39,059 bases of DNA from Gammaproteobacteria bacterium (GTDB taxonomy: Bacteria; Pseudomonadota; Gammaproteobacteria; Pseudomonadales; Azotimanducaceae). Shown here piece by piece: positions 9,283 through 20,481 of this stretch. The notes beneath the pieces were generated by a model. The model searched no databases, was not told the origin of the DNA, and saw only the letters and a list, made by a program, of their open reading frames with translations. Location: assembly GCA_028821515.1 (NCBI GenBank), contig JAPPGA010000045.1, positions 1 to 39,059 of the forward strand, written 5' to 3'. The first letter of the stretch is position 1, and each line of letters begins with the position of its first letter. Made by a program: the position numbers and the translations under genes.

Positions 9283-9311
9283 ATTGTTGTCATAGACAAC
9301 TTGGTTGTCAA
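9283..9311 (-). promoter_or_regulatory. Promoter with embedded triple half-site operator
   Basis: On the minus strand a perfect -35 box TTGACA (9311-9306) is followed after 17 bases by AACAAT (9288-9283), a 4/6 match to the -10 consensus. This would start transcription near 9276, about 30 bases before the GTG of the ribbon-helix-helix-like gene. Three hexamers, GTTGTC or its complement GACAAC, lie at 9286-9291, 9295-9300 and 9304-9309 with a strict 9-base period and alternating orientation. They cover both promoter boxes. A repressor bound here would block RNA polymerase. This is the only gap of notable size inside the operon, so the promoter could drive mod, the cytosine methyltransferase and the signalling pair separately from res. 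Confidence 0.6.
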
Positions 9312-9317
9312 CAGAGC

Positions 9318-9695
9318 TTACACCGCTTGCGCCTCTGTATGGGCGATGCCAATTTCCTCCGCGATCTGCCTGAGCCTCCGGTCGCGCGTCCAAAGCGATG
9401 ACCCTTCGTGGGCAAGGACGGATCCGAGCAAGTTGGCATCCACATAGCCGATACCTCGGCCCATCCACCCCCGAACCTCTATCTGTTCCAAGACTTCGGC
9501 TGAAGTAAGCACGCCGACAACCGGGAGCGCGTGGAGTCGGCGAAGGGTGCTTTCGCGGTCGCGCAGATTGCCGCAAGCAAGCTCACCGATCACCATGCCA
9601 TGGCACAGGATTTCGCGGGCGCGAAGCCGCGTGTCGAGTTCCCGGATCGGTCGGCGCATGTGATCGATCCAGACCGACGTGTCCACCAGGATCAT
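9318..9695 (-). CDS. PIN-domain (VapC-like) ribonuclease without an adjacent VapB
   Basis: 125 residues, the usual VapC length. The acidic PIN residues are in place: D5 in LVDTSVW, E38 in IGELACG, D86 in YVDANLL and D105 in LWTRDRRL. VapC toxins are magnesium-dependent ribonucleases that often cut tRNA or rRNA and are normally made with a small VapB antitoxin encoded just upstream. Here the upstream neighbour is the 1051-codon res gene, overlapping by ATGA, and no 70-80 codon antitoxin gene fits on either side. The tandem ribbon-helix-helix-like protein encoded 73 bases downstream is the only plausible partner. The protein could be a restriction-triggered RNase effector, or a remnant of an inserted toxin-antitoxin pair. 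The family assignment is firm; the role is inference. Confidence 0.85.
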   Translation of the reverse strand: MILVDTSVWIDHMRRPIRELDTRLRAREILCHGMVIGELACGNLRDRESTLRRLHALPVVGVLTSAEVLEQIEVRGWMGRGIGYVDANLLGSVLAHEGSSLWTRDRRLRQIAEEIGIAHTEAQAV

Positions 9696-12600
9696 TCCGA
9701 CATCGCGCTGCGGCGTCTCGGGATGTCTTGCGCGTTCGGGTCGGAACCGCCCATCTCGATCAAGCCATCAATGGCCTCACGCATGCGTTCTTCTTGGGCG
9801 AGGGTGGCAAGCGCCTCACCCACAGACTCGTCGAGATCCTCTTGCATCTGGTAAGGATCACGCAACTCTAGAAAAGCCCAGCGACCGTGGCAACCCAGCC
9901 GGTTCGCCGCAGGAACCCAATAGCTGTCCATGGTCTCCTTCTTCGCCTTGGCGTCTTCGCCGCGTAAACCCTTGACCTCTACCACGACATGCACGGGTTT
10001 GTCGGGACCGAGTCCGAAATCGAAAAGGACGATGAAGTCCGGGACGTATCGGCGCTGAACACCACCGAAGCGATAGGGTACGTCAAAGCCAAGGTTGCGG
10101 TTCTTGACCCAAGCGAGCACCTGCGGATGTGAGTCGAGAACGCGACAGAACTCGCCTTCCCATGTGCTGTCGAGGATCGCCCAGTTCAGGTGGCAGCGGC
10201 GCCCGGTCGCGTAGCGTTGCGTATTCGACGTGGTGAAGTTTACCCCGCGAGTGGAACCGACCGGGTTGTACGGATCGAGCATCGCCTTGACTGGCTGCCG
10301 GCGCAGCTCTGCCCGGGTGATGGCAGATGAGACCTTCTCACAAGCGAGATCCGCGAGTTCGGCGATCATCAACTGAGCAGGATATGTGTCCCCCTTGCAT
10401 TCGAGGTAGTCCTTCATCCAGCTTCGGGTAATCCGCTTCAACTGGCCGAACAGGTGCAGTTCCGGTTCGCCATCGGGATCTCGCCAGTGGTTGTAGAGCA
10501 GGCGCAACGTCAGTTCGTAGAGCAGCGTAGATCGCCGTACACGGTCCAGATGCGCGATGGTCAAATCATGCCCTTCGCCGATGATGCCTTGGTTGTGGGT
10601 GATCGTCGGACCCACGGTCTCCGGGGTCAGAACAAGCTTGGAGTTCTCCGTGAATTCGGCCGTGAGCCGGTCGTTCGGCAATTCCACGCGGTAGCCGGCG
10701 ATCCTCGGGAAACGGATTTCGACGTCATCACGCTCCGGTGAGAGCGCCTTCACTTGCACCGTCTCCGCAGGCTTTTGGGGCGGTGCATGTACCGGCTTCG
10801 CCGTGAAGTCGAAGGGTATGCCGAACACGTCGGCGTACTCGGCGTTGAACAGACCCCGTTCGTTGAGTTCGTATGACTGCCGACGCAGCGAGCGTCCGAT
10901 TACCTGTTCGCAGAGCAGTTGCGTTCCGAAGGCACGTAGACCCAGCACATGTGTGACGGTGTTGGCGTCCCAGCCTTCAGTCAGCATGGCGACCGAGACG
11001 ACGCACCTGATGCCGCCGCCAAGCCGACCCGCCTTGCCGACCGTGTTCATCACTTCCCTCAACAGGTCCTGGTCGGAGAGCTTCTCGGCCTGCTGGCGGT
11101 CTCCGGTGCGTTCGACGATCTCTCGGCGAAAGCGATTGATCTCGTCAGCAGCGGCTTGCCGAAAGCTCCTGTCGAGGGCATCACCGGACTCGAGTTGTTG
11201 GGTGTCGATCAGCAGCGTTCGTGGTCTCGGCAACGGCTCACCCGCAGCGTCGAAGTTGCGGAACAACTCCAGCCGCCCGTTCTGAAACGCCCCGGTACCG
11301 TTGTCGGATTCTCGCCGGAACCCGGCAATGTAGTCGTACACCAACTTTGAAGTTGCCGTGTTGTTGCACACGACGATGAAGCAGGGCGGCACGTCTATAC
11401 CCGCCTGCTCCCAGAGTCGAAACGTCTTCTCGTAGTGGCCGTATAGTGCTTCCAAGGCTGTCTGTAGTTCACTTGGCAGGGCCATAGGGTCCAAGGTGGT
11501 TCCGGCACCCCGGCCCCTCTTCGGCATCCTGTTGCCAACGTGATCCCACAAATTTCGGAACATCGGCATCTCGGCGCCGGGGACGTTGTCCACGACCGGC
11601 ACGCGCGGGAGCTTCACGATGCCGCACTCGATCGCATCCATTAGCGAGAAGTCGCTGACCGTCCAGTGAAAGAGAGTACCTTCCCTATAGCCCGAGCCAC
11701 GCAGGAAGAACGGCGTGGCTGACAGGTCGATCACTCGCTTGAGGCCCAGCCTTCGTTGCGTCGCCTCGAGTCCGGAAATCCACACACGAGCGGCTTCCCG
11801 GTTACGGTTTGCCTCGCGCCGGTCGTCGCCGACCAGTCGACCTTCGTCGTCATCGCCGTTTTTCTCGCGGTAACAGTGATGCGCCTCGTCGTTGAGCACG
11901 AGGATGCCCTTCATGGTCATCAGCTCGGGCATGACGCGAGCCAGCATCTGACCCTCCGTCTCACGGGTGGAAAGCTCGCCATCGCGGCCTTGGAGAAGGG
12001 CACGGCTGCCCTTTGCGAGATCCATCGTCTCGCGGAGTTGAAAGGCATGGTAGTTGGTGATGACGATCTTGGCCTTGTCGATCTCCCGGAGCATGTCCGG
12101 CGGCACTAGTTCTCGGCTCGCGTAGTAGCTGTCCGGGTCGTTCGGTTTCAGTACGCGTAGGCGGTCCCGGATGGTTATGCCCGGCGTTACGATGAGAAAG
12201 CCGCGGGTGAATCGGGGGCTGTTGGGGCGACGAACCGAGTTAATCGTCTGCCACGCGATGAGCATGGCCATGACGGCGGTCTTCCCGGCACCGGTGGCGA
12301 GCTTGAGTGCGAGGCGGTAGAGACCGGGATTCGCTTGCTGGCTCGCCTGCTCTACTTGGTCCAGAAATCTGCGGCCCCGGTTGCCGATGGCGGGTGCAAC
12401 TTCGGTAAGCCAGATGACAGTCTCAACAGCTTCCAATTGGCAGAAAAAGGGCCGGATGTCGCTGAACGTGTGGTGGCGCCAGTGCTTGAGCAAGCGCGCG
12501 GTTTCGGGGGTCACCCGCCAACGCGACTCCGGTAGTGCACGCCATTCGGCTAACTCTCGACGGAGGCCCGCAATCAAGGCAGTCAGTTCGTATTGTTGGT

Positions 12601-12847
12601 TGTCGGTCTCAAGCGCCGCACTTTCGGTGTCGAAGGCAATCTGGCGTTGCGTTGCCCGACCGGTTTTCCTCGGGCTCGGAATCGGCGAAATGAACGACAC
12701 ATCACGGCGACCGTCACCGATCCTGTCGGTGGGCTGTCTAGCCTCGTCCAGGATCCAATGACGACTAGGCTCCTCGTAGGGAGAGTTCAGAATGGGGCTC
12801 ACGTGGAAGGCAGAGGCGTCCTTCACACTGTCGTCTTCCAAAGCCAT
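9692..12847 (-). CDS. res: Type III-like restriction subunit Res: SF2 helicase plus PD-(D/E)XK nuclease
   Basis: 1051 residues. Helicase motifs: Walker A ATGAGKT (184-190), motif II NDEAHH (D320-H323), motif [10 protein letters not shown], motif V around [10 protein letters not shown] and motif [12 protein letters not shown] nuclease domain follows near the C-terminus, with VPDF (D937) and EVKG (E957, K959), the PD-(D/E)XK pattern. In type III systems Res uses ATP to travel or switch on DNA and cuts away from unmodified sites in complex with Mod. Unusually, res and mod are separated by two small genes. It is the first gene of the operon and stands divergent from acnA across 212 bases. The ATG at 12847 has no well-spaced Shine-Dalgarno sequence; AAGGGG lies more than 15 bases away. 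The stop overlaps the start of the PIN gene (ATGA), implying translational coupling. Confidence 0.92.
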   Translation of the reverse strand: MALEDDSVKDASAFHVSPILNSPYEEPSRHWILDEARQPTDRIGDGRRDVSFISPIPSPRKTGRATQRQIAFDTESAALETDNQQYELTALIAGLRRELAEWRALPESRWRVTPETARLLKHWRHHTFSDIRPFFCQLEAVETVIWLTEVAPAIGNRGRRFLDQVEQASQQANPGLYRLALKLATGAGKTAVMAMLIAWQTINSVRRPNSPRFTRGFLIVTPGITIRDRLRVLKPNDPDSYYASRELVPPDMLREIDKAKIVITNYHAFQLRETMDLAKGSRALLQGRDGELSTRETEGQMLARVMPELMTMKGILVLNDEAHHCYREKNGDDDEGRLVGDDRREANRNREAARVWISGLEATQRRLGLKRVIDLSATPFFLRGSGYREGTLFHWTVSDFSLMDAIECGIVKLPRVPVVDNVPGAEMPMFRNLWDHVGNRMPKRGRGAGTTLDPMALPSELQTALEALYGHYEKTFRLWEQAGIDVPPCFIVVCNNTATSKLVYDYIAGFRRESDNGTGAFQNGRLELFRNFDAAGEPLPRPRTLLIDTQQLESGDALDRSFRQAAADEINRFRREIVERTGDRQQAEKLSDQDLLREVMNTVGKAGRLGGGIRCVVSVAMLTEGWDANTVTHVLGLRAFGTQLLCEQVIGRSLRRQSYELNERGLFNAEYADVFGIPFDFTAKPVHAPPQKPAETVQVKALSPERDDVEIRFPRIAGYRVELPNDRLTAEFTENSKLVLTPETVGPTITHNQGIIGEGHDLTIAHLDRVRRSTLLYELTLRLLYNHWRDPDGEPELHLFGQLKRITRSWMKDYLECKGDTYPAQLMIAELADLACEKVSSAITRAELRRQPVKAMLDPYNPVGSTRGVNFTTSNTQRYATGRRCHLNWAILDSTWEGEFCRVLDSHPQVLAWVKNRNLGFDVPYRFGGVQRRYVPDFIVLFDFGLGPDKPVHVVVEVKGLRGEDAKAKKETMDSYWVPAANRLGCHGRWAFLELRDPYQMQEDLDESVGEALATLAQEERMREAIDGLIEMGGSDPNAQDIPRRRSAMSE

Positions 12848-13059
12848 CTAAACGAACTGGTCCCCTTCCTGGTGCTAGTACCGGGCGACTCTTATTCTCG
12901 CATGGATCGTCACCACCGCTAGCGCTGGCTCCGGCATATCAGCCTGGATGCAATCCCCAGTTCGGGAACCCCACACTCCAGAAACCGGGCCAGGGCCGGA
13001 ACGCTCGGGCACCGTCGCGTTTCTGGCAAAATACGCGCTCCCTAAGCCTCCGAGCCCTC

Positions 13060-15728
<2,669 letters not shown>

Positions 15729-15732
<4 letters not shown>

Positions 15733-16208
15733 GCTTTCGTGCACGAGCAGGTGCAATCGCCGCCATCGACATTCCGACGCCAGCGAGAGTGTCCAACTAC
15801 CCGGATCCGTTCGCGGACCGCATGGGCAAACGCGAGAAGAAGAAGCTCGGCGAGCATTTCGGCCTGAAGAACTTTGGCGTAAACCTGACCAGGCTGGGAC
15901 CCGGCGGGGAGTCGGCATTGATGCACGCGCACAGCAGGCAGGACGAACTGGTCTACATTCTCGACGGTGAGCCGACGCTGGTGACCGAGTCGGGGCAAAC
16001 CAGATTGTCGCCGGGGATGTGCGTGGGGTTCCCCGCGCGGGGCGAGGCGCACCACCTGGTCAACCGTACGGACAAGGATGTCGTCTACCTGGAAATCGGA
16101 GACCGGACCCCGGGGGACGAAGTCAGGTATCCGAACGACGACATCCAGGCCACCCTGGCGGAAGGCGGTACGTGGCAGTTCTCCCGCAAGGACGGCACGC
16201 CCTACTAG
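15729..16208 (+). CDS. Cupin-domain protein
   Basis: 159 residues forming a single cupin barrel. Motif 1 reads [10 protein letters not shown]...E with H66, H68 and E73 as likely metal ligands. Motif 2, FPARGEAHH, supplies H108. Such small cupins bind a metal and act as isomerases, dioxygenases or sugar-binding proteins; no substrate can be named here. The N-terminal ~45 residues (from [13 protein letters not shown]) resemble the many proteobacterial cupins annotated only as domain proteins. Translation is coupled to acnA by an ATGA overlap, hinting at co-expression with central metabolism. Its TAG stop is only 3 bases from the stop of the convergent GST gene. Confidence 0.9.
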
Positions 16209-16211
16209 GGT

Positions 16212-17207
16212 TCAGGCGGCAAGGTAGTCGAGGCAGCCCGTCTCGCGCAGCACTTCATTGAGGCGTTCATCGCCGCTGATGCGCTGGTACTTCGATTTCA
16301 GGACGCCCAGCGAACGTGCGTGGTATTTCTGCGGCTTTTGTGTCCATGCCCGCCCCTTGAGTTGCACCGTGAACTCCTCCTCGCCGGCAGCGATGGCGGC
16401 AGCGTTCGCCGTACTCCAGGGCAGGAACATCGCGCCCACCTGGTCCGCGAGCAGCGGCGTCAGTGACGGCGCCAGCGAGTCCCACGGCTCGAACGCACCC
16501 TCGATCCCGGGCTCCAGCATGCGGTCCACCCAGGCCGAGACGCTGGGGGCGCTTGCCTCGATGGTCTGCCTCGGCGTGTGGTCGCGCCGGGCGGTGTAGA
16601 TCTGGCCCCAGAGCCCGAAATCGGCGAACGAGGGGCGCCCGCCGAACAGATAGGGGCGATCCGAGAGGTGTGCTTCAAGGAATCCCAGCGCATCCTTGAA
16701 GGACCGTTCGATCTGCGGCGCAGTCACGGCGTTTGAACCGACGAACCAGACGCGGTTGACCATCCGTTCCCGCACCACCTTCGCGACCTCCTCGATTTCC
16801 TCCTGCGCAGCGTTCGGCCGCATCATTGCCGCGAGTCTCCGGGCGCAGCCGACCTGGTCGATCTCCCGCGCCCAGCGCAGGTGGAACATCCACTTGTTGC
16901 CCCACTCGTCACCGAACTCCTCGAGCAGTGTCGAAACGAACGCGGAGACGGTGTCCGGGGGATGGATGCCGGGGTCGGCGAAATCGGGTTCCAGCGCATC
17001 GATGATCGGCGTCGAATCCTGCATGCCGCGCTCGTCCGGCGTTACCACGAGCGGAACGAGCGGCAACCGCGCGTGTCTGTCGTACAGATCGGAAGCTTCG
17101 ACGCGCGACAGCCATTCGTGCGGAATCCCCTTGTAGCGGAAGTACGCCCGCACCTTGACCGAGTAAGGCGATTCCTCCGCGCCGATGATCCGATACACCT
17201 CCGGCAT
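16212..17207 (-). CDS. Glutathione S-transferase family protein
   Basis: 331 residues, clearly longer than the usual 200-230. The N-terminus has the thioredoxin-like GST fold (YRIIGAEESPYSVKVRAYF), with S13 or S16 in the SPYS motif as the likely glutathione-activating position, followed by PLVV and DSTPIIDAL, the family's beta3-beta4 and SNAIL-like region. The C-terminal half is helical and contains PYLFGGRPSFADFGLWGQ, the typical conserved helix with an N-cap aspartate. Roughly 100 extra residues lie between and after these parts. The ATG at 17207 is chosen because GGAGGAG stands 6 bases upstream; an ATG at 17237 overlaps the dam stop (TAATG) and lacks a ribosome site. It probably lies in one transcript with the adenine methylase gene. 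The substrate is unknown. Confidence 0.85.
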   Translation of the reverse strand: MPEVYRIIGAEESPYSVKVRAYFRYKGIPHEWLSRVEASDLYDRHARLPLVPLVVTPDERGMQDSTPIIDALEPDFADPGIHPPDTVSAFVSTLLEEFGDEWGNKWMFHLRWAREIDQVGCARRLAAMMRPNAAQEEIEEVAKVVRERMVNRVWFVGSNAVTAPQIERSFKDALGFLEAHLSDRPYLFGGRPSFADFGLWGQIYTARRDHTPRQTIEASAPSVSAWVDRMLEPGIEGAFEPWDSLAPSLTPLLADQVGAMFLPWSTANAAAIAAGEEEFTVQLKGRAWTQKPQKYHARSLGVLKSKYQRISGDERLNEVLRETGCLDYLAA

Positions 17208-17236
17208 GCCGGTCTCCTCCAATTGCGTGCCCGCCA

Positions 17237-18115
17237 TTATCGTGAAATCCCGCAAGTGTGAAAGGCGGAAGCCGGGTCCGCCGGGTCGAAGTTGCAGACC
17301 AGGGCTTCGACCACGGCGTTCCGGTTCCGGGTCTTCGCACCCGCGTGGTAGAAGTGCTCCCGGGTCTCGACGTGGAACCTGCTCCAATAGCGCTTCACCA
17401 TGTCGTTCTCGCGGTACGCGTTGTGGTGCCAGGTCGACAGCAGGAATCTCGCCCGGGTATTCGAGAGCGCCTCGAACAGGCGCCGTTCGTCCGCCTCGTC
17501 CCAGCTACCGTAGTAGTCGACGTGCCTTCCCCAGTAGGGTGGGTCGCAGTAGATGACATCGTCCGGTCCCGCCATGGCGACCACCTCCGGGAAAGGTGCG
17601 TACAGCAAGCGCCAGCACGGCTTGATGGCCCGCGCCACGGCCCCGACCTGGTTCGCGATCTTCGTGACATACGCCTTGCTGAACCGGTTCGGCTTCTTGC
17701 AGAACGGGATGTTCCACTCACCGCGCCGGTTGAACCGCATCATGCCGTTGAACCCCGCGCGTGACAGGAACAGGAAGTCGAGCGGGTCGTGGGTCCGGTT
17801 GAAGCGGTCCCTCACACGGTTGTAGTGTTCGCCGCCGGCGGCGCGAAGGCCCGCTCCTTCCGCCTCGAGGTATGTCCTAACGCGTTCGGGACAAATCGAG
17901 CCGAGCTGGACCTGGCTGTAGAAACGGATGACGTGGGGATTGGCGTCGCCAAGGACCGCGCGCGGGAAACCGCAGTTGAACGCGACGACGCCGGTGCCGA
18001 GGAAGGGCTCCACCCACCGGCCTTTTGCAGGGGGCACGAGCGACTGGATCCACGGCACCAGCTTCGTCTTTATCCCCTGGCTCTTGATCGGCGGAACGAT
18101 GACCGGCACGGACAC
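17237..18115 (-). CDS. Dam-family DNA adenine methylase
   Basis: 292 residues with alpha-class motifs: AdoMet-binding FLGTG (38-42) near the N-terminus, NRRGEWNIPF in the middle, characteristic of Dam and DpnM relatives, and the catalytic DPPY at 191-194. It should methylate adenine N6, in many relatives within GATC, though the site is not proved. There is no restriction gene beside it, so it is an orphan methylase, placed among metabolic genes and separate from the restriction operon 4 kb away. The start is GTG with no strong Shine-Dalgarno sequence. A second in-frame GTG two codons on is possible. Confidence 0.92.
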   Translation of the reverse strand: MSVPVIVPPIKSQGIKTKLVPWIQSLVPPAKGRWVEPFLGTGVVAFNCGFPRAVLGDANPHVIRFYSQVQLGSICPERVRTYLEAEGAGLRAAGGEHYNRVRDRFNRTHDPLDFLFLSRAGFNGMMRFNRRGEWNIPFCKKPNRFSKAYVTKIANQVGAVARAIKPCWRLLYAPFPEVVAMAGPDDVIYCDPPYWGRHVDYYGSWDEADERRLFEALSNTRARFLLSTWHHNAYRENDMVKRYWSRFHVETREHFYHAGAKTRNRNAVVEALVCNFDPADPASAFHTCGISR

Positions 18116-18161
18116 ACTTCAGGCAGAGACTCGACGAAGCGTATTGTTTCACTCGCTCAAA

Positions 18162-18179
18162 CCGTTGCCAACGCAACGG
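18162..18179. promoter_or_regulatory. Perfect inverted repeat in the divergent dam / serine hydrolase gap
   Basis: CCGTTGC (18162-18168) and GCAACGG (18173-18179) form a perfect 7-base inverted repeat around CAAC. It stands 47 bases upstream of the dam GTG and 53 bases upstream of the serine hydrolase ATG, in the middle of the only divergent gap here. This is a likely place for a shared operator. A hairpin function is also possible, but neither side has a T-run. Confidence 0.35.
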
Positions 18180-18231
18180 CCGGTGTCCATGTGGTAACGT
18201 CGCGCGCCACGTATCCGCAAGAGCAATCAGC

Positions 18232-19479
18232 ATGACCGACGCGTCCCCCCTGCCGGCTGGCGACCCCAAATCCCTTGGCCTCGATCCGGAACGCCTGTCG
18301 CGCATCGGTCCGGCCATGCAGGCGTTCGTGGATGACAGGCGCGTCCCCAACCTCATCACGCTGGTGGCCCGCCGCGGGCAACTGGTCCATCTCGACGCGC
18401 GCGGCCTGCTCGACTTCGACACCGGCGCGCCGGCGACAACCGATACGCTGTGCCGGATGTACTCCAACAGCAAGCCCGTCACCAGCGTCGCCACCATGAT
18501 CCTGTTCGAGCGCGGCGTGCTTACCCCCGATGACCCCGTTTCGAAGTTCCTGCCCGAGTTCGCGGACAGTCGGGTGCGCGTTGCGAGCGATCCGATGTCC
18601 ACGGAACCGGCCAAGCGGCCCATCACGATACGCGACTGCATCGCCAACACCACGAGCTTCACCGACCCCGCGACGATGCCGAGCTTCTATCGCCAGCAGT
18701 ACGGCGACGCCCTCAGGACCCTGGGGTGGATGTCCCGCGAAGACGACGCGCCGACGCCGGACAACCGCGAGCGCGTGCGGGCGCTGGCCGGGATTCCTCT
18801 CGCCGCGCATCCGGGAGAGCGCTTCGTCTACCACATGGGCTATCCCGTGCTGGGCGCGATTCTTGCCGAGGTCTGCGGGCAGCCGCTGGACGCGTTCTAC
18901 CGCGAGAACATATTCGAGCCGCTGGGCATGGTGGATACGGATTTCTATCTCAAGGACGGCGCCCTGGATCGATTCGGCGCCTGTTACGTCCCGCGCGAGG
19001 AAAACGGCGAAGTTCGCCTGGTGGTGGCGGAGAAAGCCGAGACCAGCGAGAAACACCTCGGCCCCCGAACCGAGTTCGGCGTCGGCGGGGACAGCGGCGG
19101 CATCCTCTCCACGGCCGGAGACTACGCCCGGTTCGGACAGATGCTGCTGAACGGCGGCGAACTGGACGGCGTGCGCATTATCGGCCGCAAGACCGTCGAC
19201 ATGATGCTCGGCGACCACACCGTGGAACTCGCCACCCCCTTCGACCCGGGCTCTCACTGGGGTCTCGGTGTCTCGGTGTACCACGGGCGGGGCGGCTTTC
19301 CGCTGATGCGATCCGCTGGCACCTACGGATGGGGCGGGGCGGCCGGAACCAACTATTTCGCCGACCCGCAAGAGGAACTGCTGTGCGTCTGCCTCACCCA
19401 GGTCCTGAGTGCCGGAACGATGCCGAACAACAACTACGCCGAGACATTCAACCGGCTCGTGTACCAGGCGCTCAAGTAA
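18232..19479 (+). CDS. Serine hydrolase of the class C beta-lactamase / EstB family
   Basis: 415 residues. The nucleophile motif SxxK is S78-N-S-K81 in MYSNSKPV, the second motif includes Y200 in YHMGYPVLG, and the C-terminal part has WGGAAGTNYF, where class C enzymes have their third active-site motif. Relatives are mostly esterases, transesterases or D-amino-acid peptidases rather than true beta-lactamases. No signal peptide is visible at the N-terminus, which favours a cytoplasmic esterase. The PhyH gene starts 3 bases after its stop, so the two form an operon and may act on the same metabolite. The start ATG follows AGAGCAATCAGC with only a weak ribosome site. Confidence 0.9.
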   Translation: MTDASPLPAGDPKSLGLDPERLSRIGPAMQAFVDDRRVPNLITLVARRGQLVHLDARGLLDFDTGAPATTDTLCRMYSNSKPVTSVATMILFERGVLTPDDPVSKFLPEFADSRVRVASDPMSTEPAKRPITIRDCIANTTSFTDPATMPSFYRQQYGDALRTLGWMSREDDAPTPDNRERVRALAGIPLAAHPGERFVYHMGYPVLGAILAEVCGQPLDAFYRENIFEPLGMVDTDFYLKDGALDRFGACYVPREENGEVRLVVAEKAETSEKHLGPRTEFGVGGDSGGILSTAGDYARFGQMLLNGGELDGVRIIGRKTVDMMLGDHTVELATPFDPGSHWGLGVSVYHGRGGFPLMRSAGTYGWGGAAGTNYFADPQEELLCVCLTQVLSAGTMPNNNYAETFNRLVYQALK

Positions 19480-19482
19480 GAC

Positions 19483-20370
19483 ATGCTCGGCCGCGCGCAG
19501 ATCGCCCAGTATCAGGAAGACGGCTATGTCCTGGTAGCCGGCCTGCTGGAACCGGACACGCTCGACGCATTGCGCGCCGTCACGGACGAGATCGTCGCCG
19601 GTGCCGCAGGCATCGACGCGCACACCGACGCGCTGGACCTCGAGGACTCCCATCGCGCGGATGCGCCGAGGGTGCGCCGGATCAAGAAGCCCCACCTCGT
19701 ACATCCCTTCTACCGGCAACTGGCGGCGCATCCGGCGATCATGGCCGCGCTGACGCCGCTAATCGGGGAGAACATACGGCTGCGCGCGGGCGGCAAGGTG
19801 AACATCAAGGCCGCGGGATACGGTGCACCCGTCGAATGGCACCAGGACTGGGCGTTCTACCCGCATACCAACCAGGATGTGCTGGCGGTCGGGATACTGC
19901 TCGACGACATGGACGCCGGCAACGGTCCGATCCTGTTCCTGCCCGGCTCGCACCTGGGCCCCATCTACGACCATCACAGCCAGGGCGCTTTCTGCGGCGC
20001 CATCGATGTCGCCGCCACCGGTCTGGACGTCTCCGGCGCCCGCGAGATCCATGCACCGGCGGGCACGGTGACGATCCACCACGCGCGCCTCGTGCATGGG
20101 TCCGCGATGAATACGTCGAAACGCCAGCGGCGCATCCTGTTCTATGAATACGCTGCGGCCGACGCGTGGCCGCTCGCCGGTGTCGAACAACTCGGAGACC
20201 TCAGGGAGTTCAACAGCCGCATCGTGCAGGGCAGGCCCACACTGCATCCCCGGCTGGAAGCGGTCCCGGTTCGCATGCCCTTGCCCGCGGCGCCCCACCA
20301 GGGATCGATCTACGAGAATCAGCGCAACCTCGAGACCCGGTACTTCGCAACCTCAAGCCACAGTCCTTAA
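19483..20370 (+). CDS. Phytanoyl-CoA dioxygenase family protein
   Basis: 295 residues of the PhyH type, iron(II)- and 2-oxoglutarate-dependent oxygenases. The iron triad is visible as H120 and D122 in EWHQDW and H205 in LVHGSAMN, with KRQRRILFYEY after it supplying an arginine for 2-oxoglutarate. The N-terminus (QIAQYQEDGYVLVAGLL) is the usual family opening. Bacterial members hydroxylate a broad range of small molecules, including ectoine, lipids and natural products; no substrate can be assigned. It follows the serine hydrolase by 3 bases and is probably translated from the same message. Confidence 0.93.
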   Translation: MLGRAQIAQYQEDGYVLVAGLLEPDTLDALRAVTDEIVAGAAGIDAHTDALDLEDSHRADAPRVRRIKKPHLVHPFYRQLAAHPAIMAALTPLIGENIRLRAGGKVNIKAAGYGAPVEWHQDWAFYPHTNQDVLAVGILLDDMDAGNGPILFLPGSHLGPIYDHHSQGAFCGAIDVAATGLDVSGAREIHAPAGTVTIHHARLVHGSAMNTSKRQRRILFYEYAAADAWPLAGVEQLGDLREFNSRIVQGRPTLHPRLEAVPVRMPLPAAPHQGSIYENQRNLETRYFATSSHSP

Positions 20371-20481
20371 GCCGGGTTAGTTCTGGAAGTCCCTTCCGTT
20401 TGCGTGGAAAATGCGCGGTCCGGCCGCAGGCGTACACCGCGCGGAGCAAGGATTCAACACGAGTTAAGGGAAGGCAGGATC

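Noticed and set aside
9241-9576. Minus-strand 111-codon frame overlapping the PIN gene as a possible antitoxin
   Set aside because: It lies wholly in another frame of the PIN gene and promoter, with arginine/proline-rich shadow composition and no DNA-binding pattern.
195-12847. Assignment of the operon to BREX or DISARM
   Set aside because: No PglZ, BrxC or BrxL and no DUF1998 or phospholipase-D gene is present; the core genes are Res/Mod type III-like.
18157-19731. 524-codon open frame opposite the serine hydrolase and PhyH genes
   Set aside because: Antisense shadow; both genes on the plus strand have complete catalytic motifs.
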